Part shown: positions 55,376 through 63,521 of the stretch, one piece after another
Position numbering within the stretch: position 1 is the first letter of the stretch
Layout of the letters: every line of letters begins with the position of its first letter
NCBI RefSeq assembly: GCF_024198215.1
Contig: NZ_JAKCFA010000004.1
Location: 1-64,000, forward strand
Direction of reading: 5' to 3'
Source of the DNA: Myxococcus qinghaiensis
GTDB taxonomy: Bacteria > Myxococcota > Myxococcia > Myxococcales > Myxococcaceae
Length of the DNA stretch: 64,000 nt
The notes under the pieces: model-generated
Databases searched by the model: none
What the model saw: the letters and a program-made list of their open reading frames with translations, nothing else
Told to the model about the DNA's origin: nothing
Position numbers and translations under genes: made by a program

Positions 55376-56499
55376 AGACTTCCAGACATCGAGCCGCCAG
55401 GGGTGCCGCCGCCGTGGAGACGGCGCTGTGCATGTTGGTCATCATCCCGGTGTTCATGTACGCGCTCTTCCTGGATGACCTGCTGAGACACACGCTGGAC
55501 TCGCAGGAGACGGCGCTGTCCACTGTCTGGGATTACGCCGTGCAGGACTATCCGACCAAGCCGGCGAACCCTCCCCCCGAGGGCGCGGAGGAGCCCTTCT
55601 ACGGCTTCAATGGCGCGCAGTACTACGCGCGGCTCCAGTACTGCGACCACGAGTCGGGCCTGGACAGCTTCGGTCCTGGCAAGGGCCCTGAGTGTGAGAA
55701 TGACGAGGGCCACCACGCGGAGGTGTCCGCGCATGCGTGCTGGCTCAACCCGGGGGCGCAGCAGGTGCAGTGCACGCTGAACCAGGCCGACCCGAATGGC
55801 GGCGGTGGTGGCGGCCCCGCGGGCGCGTACAACGTGGACCTGCACCAGTCGTACATGGACCAGTTCGGCAAGGGCGGTGTCATCCGCTGCTCGGCGCGCC
55901 TGGGCGTGCAGAACTACCTCCTGCCCAAGTCCTTCCTCCAGGACTTCAGCCAGGTGGGCCTGGCGCGGCAGACGAAGAAGCGCGGTGACGGCATCCACGG
56001 CAACGCGCAGGGGGGCGACTTGCAGGACGACCCGCGCGGGCTCGAGGGTGACGTCTACCTGCTGCCCTGGGAGCGCATCGCCATCGTCACGGACACGTGG
56101 GCGCTGACCAAGGAGGCGAACACGGAGCCGGGGACGGAGAACGGCGACGAGGAGGACCTCTACGTGCGCGTGGCGCAGGTCTACAAGAACGAGGACAACT
56201 CGGGCTACACCCAGATGTCCTCGGCCGCCGAGGCGTTTGTCAGCGCGGCCACGCAGGAGGTGCTCAGCAGCGACATCCGCCTGGACGACATGCCGCCCGG
56301 CGATGACCCGCGAGAGCCCAGCCTCGCCATCAAGCCCTTCCCGTCGAGCGGCGGGCCGGTGCAGGACCTGGAGCAGAACGGCGGGAGCGCCAGCTACTTC
56401 AACAGCGAGTGGAAGGACTGGGACAAGGACAACAACGAGGCCACGCACAACGCCCGGGGGAACAACTACCTGGGCTGTGCCCAGTCGGAGCAGTGCTGA
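55372..56499 (+). CDS. TadE/TadF-like pseudopilin, copy 1
   Basis: A 375-residue protein. The start motif RG-AAAVETALCMLVIIPVFMYAL gives Gly11 as the cleavage residue and Glu16 at +5. A long soluble domain follows with Cys in CDHESGLDSF, CENDEGHH, HACWLNPG and IRCSARLGVQNYLL, ending NYLGCAQSEQC. GTG at 55372 overlaps the upstream stop (GTGA). Its end is coupled to the next gene through TGATG. Paralogue at 60331 (354 residues). Confidence 0.8.
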   Translation: MKTSRHRAARGAAAVETALCMLVIIPVFMYALFLDDLLRHTLDSQETALSTVWDYAVQDYPTKPANPPPEGAEEPFYGFNGAQYYARLQYCDHESGLDSFGPGKGPECENDEGHHAEVSAHACWLNPGAQQVQCTLNQADPNGGGGGGPAGAYNVDLHQSYMDQFGKGGVIRCSARLGVQNYLLPKSFLQDFSQVGLARQTKKRGDGIHGNAQGGDLQDDPRGLEGDVYLLPWERIAIVTDTWALTKEANTEPGTENGDEEDLYVRVAQVYKNEDNSGYTQMSSAAEAFVSAATQEVLSSDIRLDDMPPGDDPREPSLAIKPFPSSGGPVQDLEQNGGSASYFNSEWKDWDKDNNEATHNARGNNYLGCAQSEQC

Positions 56500-57353
56500 T
56501 GCCGCGTGCCTCGAGCCTGGTCGTCCGCGTGCCCGCGCTGCTGTTCTCCGTGGCCGTGGTGGGCTCGTTGATTGGCTTTGCCTGGGAGGGCGCCGTCTAC
56601 GGGCGGCGCGATGTCACGGAGGAGTGGTCTCCTCCGCCTTCGCTCGATGATGCGCCTCCCTCGAAGCCCTCGGGGACTCGCTCGCCCGCGGAGGAGGCGG
56701 CGCTGAAGCGCGCGCTGGTGCACTTCCCCGCGTACCCCAAGGCGAGCCGTGCGGAGCTGCTCGCCGTGGACTACCTGGGCCCCGATGTGCCCATCGCCGT
56801 GGCGTGGTTCTCCACGAAGGACACGCCGGAGCAGGTGCTGTCCCACTATCGGCAGGTGCTGTTGGACAACGGGCTGCCGGTGCTCGGTGAGCGCCATGGG
56901 GAGAACGGGGGCTGGGTGGGGTACTGGAGCCCGGCCACGGAGGAGATGCGGCTGGTCTCCGTGCTGGCGCAGGGCGGCGAGACGCTGGGCTTCGTGTCGG
57001 CGGGGCAGGTGGCGCCGCTCTTGAAGCGGGCCTCGCGCGTGCCGCCCTGGATTCCGCTGCCGCCCGAGCTGAGCGAGCCCATCACGCTCTCGTTCGCCAT
57101 GGAGGGAGCCTCGCACCACGTCGTCTCCGGCCAGCTTCCGGAGGCAGCTCCCTCCGCCGTGGGTGAGAAGTACCGGGCCCTGCTGGTGGAGAAGGGCTGG
57201 GACGTGGGGGCGGTGGAGCCGGTGGATGCGAATGGCATCGCGTTCGAGTTGATGAAGGGCACCACCCTGGGACGGGCCACCTTGCGCACGCGTGCGCAGG
57301 AGCCGGGCGTCGAGCTTCAGCTCTCGCTGCTCCAGCGAGGAGCCGCGCCGTGA
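56499..57353 (+). CDS. Membrane-anchored protein found only in the first cassette
   Basis: A 284-residue protein. One N-terminal membrane segment (VVRVPALLFSVAVVGSLIGFAWEG) is followed by a Pro/Ser-rich stretch and two similar modules (about 100-180 and 190-280) with a strand-helix-strand pattern: VAWFSTKDTPEQVLSHYRQVLLDNGLPVLG and HHVVSGQLPEAAPSAVGEKYRALLVEKGWDVG. No prepilin motif. The second cassette has no equivalent. It is translationally coupled to its neighbours (TGATG and GTGA). Role unknown; a cassette-specific accessory protein. Confidence 0.75.
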   Translation: MPRASSLVVRVPALLFSVAVVGSLIGFAWEGAVYGRRDVTEEWSPPPSLDDAPPSKPSGTRSPAEEAALKRALVHFPAYPKASRAELLAVDYLGPDVPIAVAWFSTKDTPEQVLSHYRQVLLDNGLPVLGERHGENGGWVGYWSPATEEMRLVSVLAQGGETLGFVSAGQVAPLLKRASRVPPWIPLPPELSEPITLSFAMEGASHHVVSGQLPEAAPSAVGEKYRALLVEKGWDVGAVEPVDANGIAFELMKGTTLGRATLRTRAQEPGVELQLSLLQRGAAP

Positions 57354-57373
57354 ATGACAGGAAGGATGCAGCG

Positions 57374-57562
57374 ATGGAGAAGTCACCCCGGAGGCTGGGG
57401 CTTGCTCGGGTGCGCGGTCAGTCAATGGTGGAGTACGCCGTCGTCACGGCCGCGTTGATGGGCTTCACGGTGATGGGCTGGCCGTTCCTGGTGCAGCTGC
57501 TGAACGCGCTGCAGCGGTACTTCGGCTCCATCTACTACGTCATCCAGTCCCCCATTCCGTAG
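57374..57562 (+). CDS. Flp-type IVb pilin, copy 1
   Basis: A 62-residue pilin precursor: RG-QSMVEYAVVTAALMGFTVMG. Cleavage after Gly15 would leave a mature chain with Glu and Tyr at +5 and +6, the signature of Flp pilins. The C-terminus YYVIQSPIP is short. ATG at 57374 follows AGGAAGG; an overlapping GTG at 57350 is also possible. This is the likely major filament subunit. Its near-identical paralogue is at 61395. Confidence 0.85.
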   Translation: MEKSPRRLGLARVRGQSMVEYAVVTAALMGFTVMGWPFLVQLLNALQRYFGSIYYVIQSPIP

Positions 57563-57992
57563 GGGCGTGGAGTTGCTCCTGGCGAGGCCGGGACCGCGGG
57601 CACCGTGAGTCACGTCCGTGCGGGCTTCCGCACGTGAGCGCCGGGTCCGTGCTTCCAGGTGTTTTCCTGCAGACACCCTTCCGCTTGTTCCGGGGCACCC
57701 GTTGCACGCCTGGCTGCTCCACGTGCGAGCAGGCCGAGCGCGTGGCCTCACGCCGCTCAACAGCGTCCGATGTCTGTCATTTCTACAGGTGGTGGGTTTC
57801 CACGAGCGGGGCTGGCTGTATTTGTTTGATGTCCGTGAGGGCAGGCAGCCGGGGGCGGCTTTGTGGTGAAGGCAACGGCCCTCGGGGAATGTTTGTCATT
57901 GTTGTGCAGGGGGCGACATTTCCGGGTTTGGAGTGGAAGTTTCGAGTCCCGGGGATTTTGAGGGGGTGCTGTGGGCTGGTAGTGATTGGTGT
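57563..57992. promoter_or_regulatory. Spacer between the two pseudopilin cassettes
   Basis: A 430-base gap with no supported gene. It holds the hairpin at 57617-57634 and then an AT-richer stretch from about 57770 (ATTTCTACAGG, TGTATTTGTTTGATG, GAATGTTTGTCATTGTTGTG), which probably contains the promoter of cassette 2. It shows no clear similarity to the cassette 1 leader at 52748-53048, so the duplication unit did not include that leader or it has since diverged. Confidence 0.45.
57617..57634 (+). terminator. Hairpin after cassette 1
   Basis: 7-bp stem CGTGCGG/CCGCACG with a GCTT tetraloop, 55 bases after the Flp stop. No T-run follows. It fits a stem terminator of cassette 1. Confidence 0.5.
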
Positions 57993-58796
57993 ATGCGATG
58001 TCGCCTCTGCTTCCATCGTGCAAGGGCACAGTCTGGACAGGCCGCGGTGGAGTCCGCGATTGTCCTGCCGCTCTTCGTCTTCCTCATCCTGGGCATCCTG
58101 CAGTTGGGGTTGATGCACCAGGCCCGGCTCATGACGAAGTACGCCGCCTACAAGGCGGTGCGGGCTGGCTCCATCCACAACGCGAGCGTGAAGGAGATGG
58201 AGAAGGCGGCGGTCGCCGTGCTCCTGCCGATGCTGGCCAAGCGCGCCTCCGGGCCGAACGGCATCGAATACGTCAAGCCGGTGAACAGCGGGCAGGAGTT
58301 CACGGAGAAGTGGAGCGACTTGAAGGCCAACAAGATGGCGGACACCGAGCTGAAGTACGCCGAGGTCACCATCTGCGGGCCGACGAAGCAGGACGCGGGG
58401 GGCGGCGGCGGTGAGGTGGACTTCGATGACCCGGACAACGCCACGTCCGCCGACTGGAAGCAGAGCCACCGCACCAAGCTGCGCGTGCAGGTGACGTTCA
58501 ACTACCGGCTCATCATCCCGTTCGCGGATTGGGTCATCTACAGCGCCGCGCGCGCTCGGGACATGCCCATGCTGATGCGCATGGGCGAGGTGAAGGGCGA
58601 GGAGAAGGCCAAGGTGGCGAAGCGCAAATTTGGAAGCGCCTCCACGGGCGAAGGCCCGTACGAGAGCGCCGCCTCCCAGGGCATCTACATCGCCCCCATC
58701 CGCGCCACGTACACCATGCGGATGCAGTCGAATCTCTACCTCAACACCGACGACCTGCCCTCGAGCAACGCATGCATGTTCCCGTTCTCCTACTGA
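57993..58796 (+). CDS. TadE-like pseudopilin, copy 2
   Basis: A 267-residue paralogue of the protein at 53049. The motif SG-QAAVESAIVLPLFVFLILG gives Gly15 as cleavage residue and Glu20 at +5. The leader differs and is Cys-containing (MRCRLCFHRARAQ). The ATG at 57993 lacks a strong Shine-Dalgarno site, so the start is less sure than in copy 1; a GTG at 57933 is in frame but would add an unusual extension. The C-terminus is nearly identical to copy 1 (SSNACMFPFSY) and overlaps the next gene by 25 bases. Confidence 0.78.
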   Translation: MRCRLCFHRARAQSGQAAVESAIVLPLFVFLILGILQLGLMHQARLMTKYAAYKAVRAGSIHNASVKEMEKAAVAVLLPMLAKRASGPNGIEYVKPVNSGQEFTEKWSDLKANKMADTELKYAEVTICGPTKQDAGGGGGEVDFDDPDNATSADWKQSHRTKLRVQVTFNYRLIIPFADWVIYSAARARDMPMLMRMGEVKGEEKAKVAKRKFGSASTGEGPYESAASQGIYIAPIRATYTMRMQSNLYLNTDDLPSSNACMFPFSY

Positions 58797-60334
58797 GCCG
58801 GACGCGCCGCCGCGTCCAACGAGGCCAGGCCATCGTCCTGGGCTCGCTGTCGTTCCTGGTGCTCGCGTTGATGGTGACGTTGAGCTTCAACTTGAGCCAC
58901 GCGCTGCGCCAGAAGATGAACCTGCAGCAGCACGGTGACGCGATGTCGTTCTCCATGGGCGTGCTGGAGGCACGCGCGCTCAACTACTACGCGGTCACCA
59001 ACCGGGCCATCGCCGGCTCCTACGTGGCGATGAACAGCCTGCACGGGTACATGGCGGCGGCGAGCATCACCGGCGAGATGCTGCGGGCGGGACAGCTGAA
59101 CTTCGGTCAAATCGCCGCCTCCGAAGCGGCGAAGTGCGCTGCCTGCCAGGGCCAATGTCCTTGCTGCCAGCACGCGGTGGAGGCGGGGCAGGTCGCGGCC
59201 AGTTTCGGCAAGAAGGCCCTGCTGTACGACCGGGACGTGAAGGGGCTGGAGGGGAACTTCAGGAACGCCATGGAGGGGTTGGACCTCATGGTGGACAACA
59301 TCCACACCTCGCAGCGAGGCGTCCACGAGAAGACCGTGCAGGCGGTGAAGGATGGCTCGAGCCATGGTCTGTCCCAGCTCAAGTCCGATATCGCTCCCGA
59401 CGTGAGCGCCCTGTCGTCCGCGGTGGGGGCGCTCAACGCCAACGAGTTCAACTGCGCCGTGGACGGGATGCAGTGCGAGGGCAGCGTGGCGAACTCCGCG
59501 CCCGAGGCCCGTGCTCGCGTCATGACGGAGATTGGCAATGCGAGTCGCTCCGGGTGGCCCGCGAACCGCAATGGCAGCGGTGTTCCTCCGAAACAGCTCC
59601 ATCCCCAGTTCCTCAAGGAGTTCATGGACATCCCCAACAACAAGGGGACGTATGCGGTGCTCGGCCACGTGGGCTCCTCCAAGACGGTGCAGAGCAAGAA
59701 CAAGATCTACGAAGGAGGCCAGAAGGGCGGCAACCAGGGCTCCACCGTCGCCGCCACCGAGTCGGGGTCGCTCGAGCAGACCACCTGGCAGGACGCCATT
59801 CCCGCGGTGTCGCCCTATCTCACCTTCATCTGGAGTGACTCGGGAGGCGGTGGCCACACGGTGATGGGCCAGCAGCACACGGGCCAGCATCGCTTCGAGG
59901 GTACCAACGCGAAGGCGCTCACCTCGTGCGCGGGCACGGGCAACTGCTTCATGAAGTACCGCGCCAACCCGGATGCCGGGCGGGACTGGGGCCAGCCGCG
60001 CGTCTACAGCTATTACACGATGAAGCTGAACGTGGGGAACCCGGAGAAGGCCCCGTGGGAGCTCAACAACTCCCGGAGCGTGACGTTCGAGCACGGCGAG
60101 CAGGGCTCGGGGAAGCTGACGTTGTCCGCCGCCGACGGCATGAGCCTGTCCAAGTCCCTGGTCTACTACCACCGCTTCAAGCAGGGCGGCTGGTCGGAGC
60201 CTCCCAACCTCTTCGCGCCCTACTGGCGCGTGAAGCTGCATCCCTTCAGGCCCGATGAGGCGAAGAAGGTGCTGGAGGAGGCGGGCAACTCCGATGCGGC
60301 CGCCATCGCCGAGGCCCCGGAGGTGTCGCTGTGA
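58772..60334 (+). CDS. TadG-like pilus assembly protein, copy 2
   Basis: A 520-residue protein, the same length as its paralogue at 53813. The N-terminal 60 residues are nearly identical between copies (RTRRRVQRGQAIVLGSLSF), while the middle diverges. ATG at 58772 overlaps the preceding gene by 25 bases, as in copy 1. Its end is coupled to the next gene by GTGA. Cys-rich segments CAACQGQCPCCQHA and SCAGTGNC differ in detail from copy 1 (CIACEFMCDHC). Confidence 0.78.
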   Translation: MHVPVLLLSRTRRRVQRGQAIVLGSLSFLVLALMVTLSFNLSHALRQKMNLQQHGDAMSFSMGVLEARALNYYAVTNRAIAGSYVAMNSLHGYMAAASITGEMLRAGQLNFGQIAASEAAKCAACQGQCPCCQHAVEAGQVAASFGKKALLYDRDVKGLEGNFRNAMEGLDLMVDNIHTSQRGVHEKTVQAVKDGSSHGLSQLKSDIAPDVSALSSAVGALNANEFNCAVDGMQCEGSVANSAPEARARVMTEIGNASRSGWPANRNGSGVPPKQLHPQFLKEFMDIPNNKGTYAVLGHVGSSKTVQSKNKIYEGGQKGGNQGSTVAATESGSLEQTTWQDAIPAVSPYLTFIWSDSGGGGHTVMGQQHTGQHRFEGTNAKALTSCAGTGNCFMKYRANPDAGRDWGQPRVYSYYTMKLNVGNPEKAPWELNNSRSVTFEHGEQGSGKLTLSAADGMSLSKSLVYYHRFKQGGWSEPPNLFAPYWRVKLHPFRPDEAKKVLEEAGNSDAAAIAEAPEVSL

Positions 60335-61395
60335 AGGCCATGAAGAGAGCTGAGGCGCGGGTCGCTCGGGGCGCCGCGGCGGTGGAGACGGCGCTGTGCA
60401 TGCTCGTCATCATCCCCGTGTTCATGTACGCCATCTTCCTGGACGACCTGTTGCGCCACATGCTGGACGCGCAGGAGACCGTGCTCTCCACCGTCTGGGA
60501 CTACGCCGTTTCGGACTACGCGGCGAAGCCGGAGGGCGGGGAGGCCTTCGCGGGCTTCGGCCAGACACAGGGGCTGGCGCGGCAGATGTATTGCGACCAC
60601 GAGTCGGGGGTGGACAGCTACAAGGCCAATCCTCCCGAGTGCGACCTGCGAAGCATGCATCACCATCAGGAGCTGGTGGCCCATGCCTGCTGGATGCATC
60701 CCGAAGCGCAGCAGGTGCAGTGCACCGTTTCCCAGAACGCGGTGGGAAGCTATGGCGTCACGCTGCACGCCGCGTACATGAGCCAGTTCAACCGGGGGGG
60801 ACTCATCCGTTGCTCGGCGCGAAGTGGCGTCCAGAACTACCTGCTTCCGACCACCTTCCTCCAGGAGTTCTCCCAGGTCGACCTCGCGAAGGAGCACATG
60901 GAGGGTGACGTCCATGACAACGCGGAGAAGAAGGGGGACAGGAGCAAGGACACCTACTACCTCCCGAAGGAGCACATCGCCCTGGTGACGGACACGTGGG
61001 CCCTTACGAAGCGCCAGAGCTTCGAGCCCGGTGAGAGCCAGAAGGAGGAGGGCGACCTCTACGCGCGCGTGGCGCAGGTGTACACGAACGGCGAAAACAG
61101 CGGATACACGCAGATGCAGACCGCCGCCCAGACGCTCGTCACGCAGGCCATCAGCAACAAGCTGCTGTCTCCCACGCTGGCGCTCGCCGGAGCCAAGCCC
61201 GGTGACGACCCGACCCGCGTCAGCATGTCCATCAAGCCCCAGAACGGCGCGCCGACCCAGCTGATAAACCAGGGCCTGGGCGCCGGCACCTACTTCAACA
61301 ACGAGTGGCGTGACTGGGAAGCGAACAACAACGAGAAGACGCAGCAGAAGCGCGGCGACTTCTACATGGGCTGCCAGAAAGCAGGACAGTGCTGA
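60331..61395 (+). CDS. TadE/TadF-like pseudopilin, copy 2
   Basis: A 354-residue paralogue of the protein at 55372. RG-AAAVETALCMLVIIPVFMYAI places cleavage after Gly14, with Glu19 at +5. The soluble domain keeps CDHESGVDSY, CTVSQNA, RCSARSGVQNYLL and the final QKAGQC, but it is 21 residues shorter and lacks the Gly-rich insert of copy 1. GTG start at 60331 overlaps the upstream stop. Confidence 0.78.
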   Translation: MKAMKRAEARVARGAAAVETALCMLVIIPVFMYAIFLDDLLRHMLDAQETVLSTVWDYAVSDYAAKPEGGEAFAGFGQTQGLARQMYCDHESGVDSYKANPPECDLRSMHHHQELVAHACWMHPEAQQVQCTVSQNAVGSYGVTLHAAYMSQFNRGGLIRCSARSGVQNYLLPTTFLQEFSQVDLAKEHMEGDVHDNAEKKGDRSKDTYYLPKEHIALVTDTWALTKRQSFEPGESQKEEGDLYARVAQVYTNGENSGYTQMQTAAQTLVTQAISNKLLSPTLALAGAKPGDDPTRVSMSIKPQNGAPTQLINQGLGAGTYFNNEWRDWEANNNEKTQQKRGDFYMGCQKAGQC

Positions 61396-61571
61396 TGGCT
61401 TCGTTGCAACGTCGCAAGCCGCGCGGCCAGTCCATGGTCGAGTACGCCGTCGTCACGGCCGCGCTGATGGGGTTCACGGTGATGGGCTGGCCGTTCCTGG
61501 TGCAACTGCTCAACGCGCTCCAGCGGTACTTCAGCTCCATCTACTACGTCATCCAGTCCCCCATCCCTTGA
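61395..61571 (+). CDS. Flp-type IVb pilin, copy 2
   Basis: A 58-residue pilin precursor: RG-QSMVEYAVVTAALMGFTVMG, cleavage after Gly11 (Glu and Tyr at +5 and +6). The mature part matches copy 1 at all but one position (Gly to Ser near the end). ATG at 61395 overlaps the preceding stop (TGATG); here the TadE/F-like gene is directly followed by the pilin, without the 284-residue protein of cassette 1. The ABC binding-protein gene converges 24 bases further on. Confidence 0.85.
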   Translation: MASLQRRKPRGQSMVEYAVVTAALMGFTVMGWPFLVQLLNALQRYFSSIYYVIQSPIP

Positions 61572-61595
61572 GGACGGGGGACCGGGCACGCACCG

Positions 61596-62825
61596 CTACG
61601 GCTTCACGGTGGTGACGAACTCCGCCTTGCCACCGGCGACCTTCAGGACGACGGCTTCCTTCACCGCGTCGCGGTTCGCATCCAGCGTGATTCGCCCCGC
61701 CACGCCCGGGAAGTCCTTCGTCGCGGCAATCGCGTCACGCAGCGCCGGGCCGCTCGTGTCCGGGGCGCGCTTGAGCGCCTCCACCAGCACCCGCGCCGCG
61801 TCGTACGACAGCGCCGCCACGCTGTCCGGCACGCTGCCGTACTTCTCCTTGTAGCGCGCCAGGAACGACTGGAGCACCGGGTCCGGGTTGCCCGGCGAGT
61901 AGTGGTTGGAGAAGTAGCTGCCCTCCAGCGCGGACCCGCCCAGCTCGAACAGCTTGTCGGAGTCCCAGCCGTCACCGCCGAGCAACGGCACCTTCAGGCC
62001 CACCTCACGCGCCTGCCGCGCGATGATGCCCACGTCCGTGTAGTACCCCGGCACGAACACGGCCTCCGGCTTCACCTGCTTGAGCGCCGTGAGCTGCGCG
62101 CGGAAGTCCGTGTCGCCCTTCGAGTAGCTCTCCGTGCCCACAATCTTCCCGCCGAACTCCTGGAACTTCGCGGTGAAGACGTCCGCCAGGCCCATGGAGA
62201 ACGCGCTCTTGTTGTCCGTCAGCACCGCGACCTTCGACAGCTTCAGGTTCTCCTTGGCGAACTTCGCCATCACCAGGCCCTGGAACTCGTCGATGAAGCA
62301 GACGCGGAAGATGTAGTCGCCCTTCTTCGTCACCTCGGCGCTGGTGGAGGTGGGCGTAATCATGGGCACCTTGCCCGCCTGCGCCTTCTCCGCCATCGCC
62401 ATGGACACGGACGAGGCCGCCTCGCCGAGAATCGCCACCACCCGGTCTTGGGTGATGAGCCGCGTCGCCGCCTGCGCCCCTTCCTCCGGGCGCCCCTGGC
62501 TGTCGTATACGCGCACCGCCAGCTGGCGGCCCCGCACTCCGCCCGCGGCGTTCGCCTCGTTGAGCGCCAGCTCGATTCCGTTGCGCGCGGAGACGCCGAA
62601 CGTCGCCTCGCTGCCTGTCAGGCTGCCCACCTCGCCAATCAGGATGGTGCCCTTCTCGTCGGGCGCCACCGCCGGGCTGTCCGCGCCCGCGGGCACCTGA
62701 GCGGCCGTGCCGGCCTTGGACGGGTCGGCGGCCTGCCCGGTGGGAGGAGCCTCGGTGGGGGCGGACTTCTTCTCGCAGCCCGCCAGGGCCAGGGCGAGCG
62801 TGGCGAGCAGCAGCAGTGGACGCAT
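61596..62825 (-). CDS. LivK-type ABC substrate-binding lipoprotein
   Basis: A 409-residue periplasmic-binding protein of the branched-chain amino acid type. The lipobox LALAGC places the lipid on Cys17. A 45-residue Pro/Ala spacer precedes the domain, whose landmarks are GTILIGEVGSLTGSEATFGVSARNGIELALNEANAAGGVRG, then VAILGEAASSVSMAMAEKAQ, VPMITPTSTS, and VFVPGYYTDVGIIARQAREVG. No permease or ATPase gene is adjacent; this lone arrangement may be sensory or may serve a transporter elsewhere. The ATG at 62825 heads the signal sequence. Confidence 0.88.
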   Translation of the reverse strand: MRPLLLLATLALALAGCEKKSAPTEAPPTGQAADPSKAGTAAQVPAGADSPAVAPDEKGTILIGEVGSLTGSEATFGVSARNGIELALNEANAAGGVRGRQLAVRVYDSQGRPEEGAQAATRLITQDRVVAILGEAASSVSMAMAEKAQAGKVPMITPTSTSAEVTKKGDYIFRVCFIDEFQGLVMAKFAKENLKLSKVAVLTDNKSAFSMGLADVFTAKFQEFGGKIVGTESYSKGDTDFRAQLTALKQVKPEAVFVPGYYTDVGIIARQAREVGLKVPLLGGDGWDSDKLFELGGSALEGSYFSNHYSPGNPDPVLQSFLARYKEKYGSVPDSVAALSYDAARVLVEALKRAPDTSGPALRDAIAATKDFPGVAGRITLDANRDAVKEAVVLKVAGGKAEFVTTVKP

Positions 62826-62921
62826 CAGCGGATTCCCTCCGGATAGCAAGAATCCCACCCTAGCCCTCTCCCTCTTGCCCTCCAACCAGGGGCCTTGAAC
62901 GGTCGCCCTCGAAATGCAATG

Positions 62922-62938
62922 TGGACTAAATCGGTCCA
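62922..62938. promoter_or_regulatory. IscR/Rrf2-type operator before the suf operon
   Basis: GACTAAATCGGTC at 62924-62936 sits in an imperfect palindrome (TGGAC...GTCCA). It matches the E. coli IscR type 1 core GACTRWWWYAGTC at 12 of 13 positions. It lies 73-85 bases upstream of the regulator ATG. It fits autoregulation by the Rrf2 protein of this operon in response to iron-sulfur status. Confidence 0.65.
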
Positions 62939-63008
62939 GATTACATATGACGCGCCCGGAGGCCCTGAGGCCCCGTGGGCATGGACCCAGAGAGGAGAAG
63001 CGTCCCGC

Positions 63009-63521
63009 ATGCTCCGGATGAGCAAGATGACCGACTACGGCATCGTGCTGATGACCGAGCTGGCTCGCGCGGAGGGTGGCACCCGCACCACTCGCGAGCT
63101 GGCGGCACGCACCCGTGTGCCACTGCCCTCGGCCAGCAAGGTGCTCAAGGGCCTGCTGCAGGCGGGGCTCGTGGTGTCCCACCGGGGCGCCAACGGTGGC
63201 TATGGCCTGTCGCGCCCCGCCGCGTCGCTCTCCCTGTCCGAGCTGGTGGCCTCGCTGGAGGGGCCCGTCGCGCTCACGGAGTGTGGCGTGCACACCTCCG
63301 GAGGCGCGCCCTGTGAGCTGGAGTCCGTGTGCCAGATACGCGGGCACTGGCGGCTCATCAATCACGCCATCCAGGAAGCGTTGGGGCGCCTGACGCTGGC
63401 GGACCTCATCGCCCCGGCGCCGCGCATGCCCGAGCGACTGGTGGGCCTGGGTACCCCCAGGGCCGCCCCGGCCGCCGCCAACATCTCGACACCTTCCGCC
63501 ACGACAGGAGTCCGCTCATGA
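63009..63521 (+). CDS. Rrf2-family regulator of the SUF operon
   Basis: A 170-residue Rrf2-family DNA-binding protein. The winged helix begins MSKMTDYGIVLMTELAR and has the recognition part VPLPSASKVLKGLLQAGLVVSHRGANGGYGLSR. Three Cys (92, 102, 108: ECGVHTSGGAPCELESVC) form the usual iron-sulfur site, so it probably senses cluster supply as SUF regulators do. ATG at 63009 lies 11 bases from GGAG. It overlaps sufB by ATGA (63518-63521), so they are translated together; the C-terminal 45 residues are Pro/Ala-rich and extend beyond the core. Confidence 0.9.
   Translation: MLRMSKMTDYGIVLMTELARAEGGTRTTRELAARTRVPLPSASKVLKGLLQAGLVVSHRGANGGYGLSRPAASLSLSELVASLEGPVALTECGVHTSGGAPCELESVCQIRGHWRLINHAIQEALGRLTLADLIAPAPRMPERLVGLGTPRAAPAAANISTPSATTGVRS

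Noticed and set aside
57938..57965. TTCGAGTCCCGG sequence resembling a tRNA T-arm
   Set aside because: The flanking bases do not form the T stem, and no acceptor or anticodon arm can be drawn around it.
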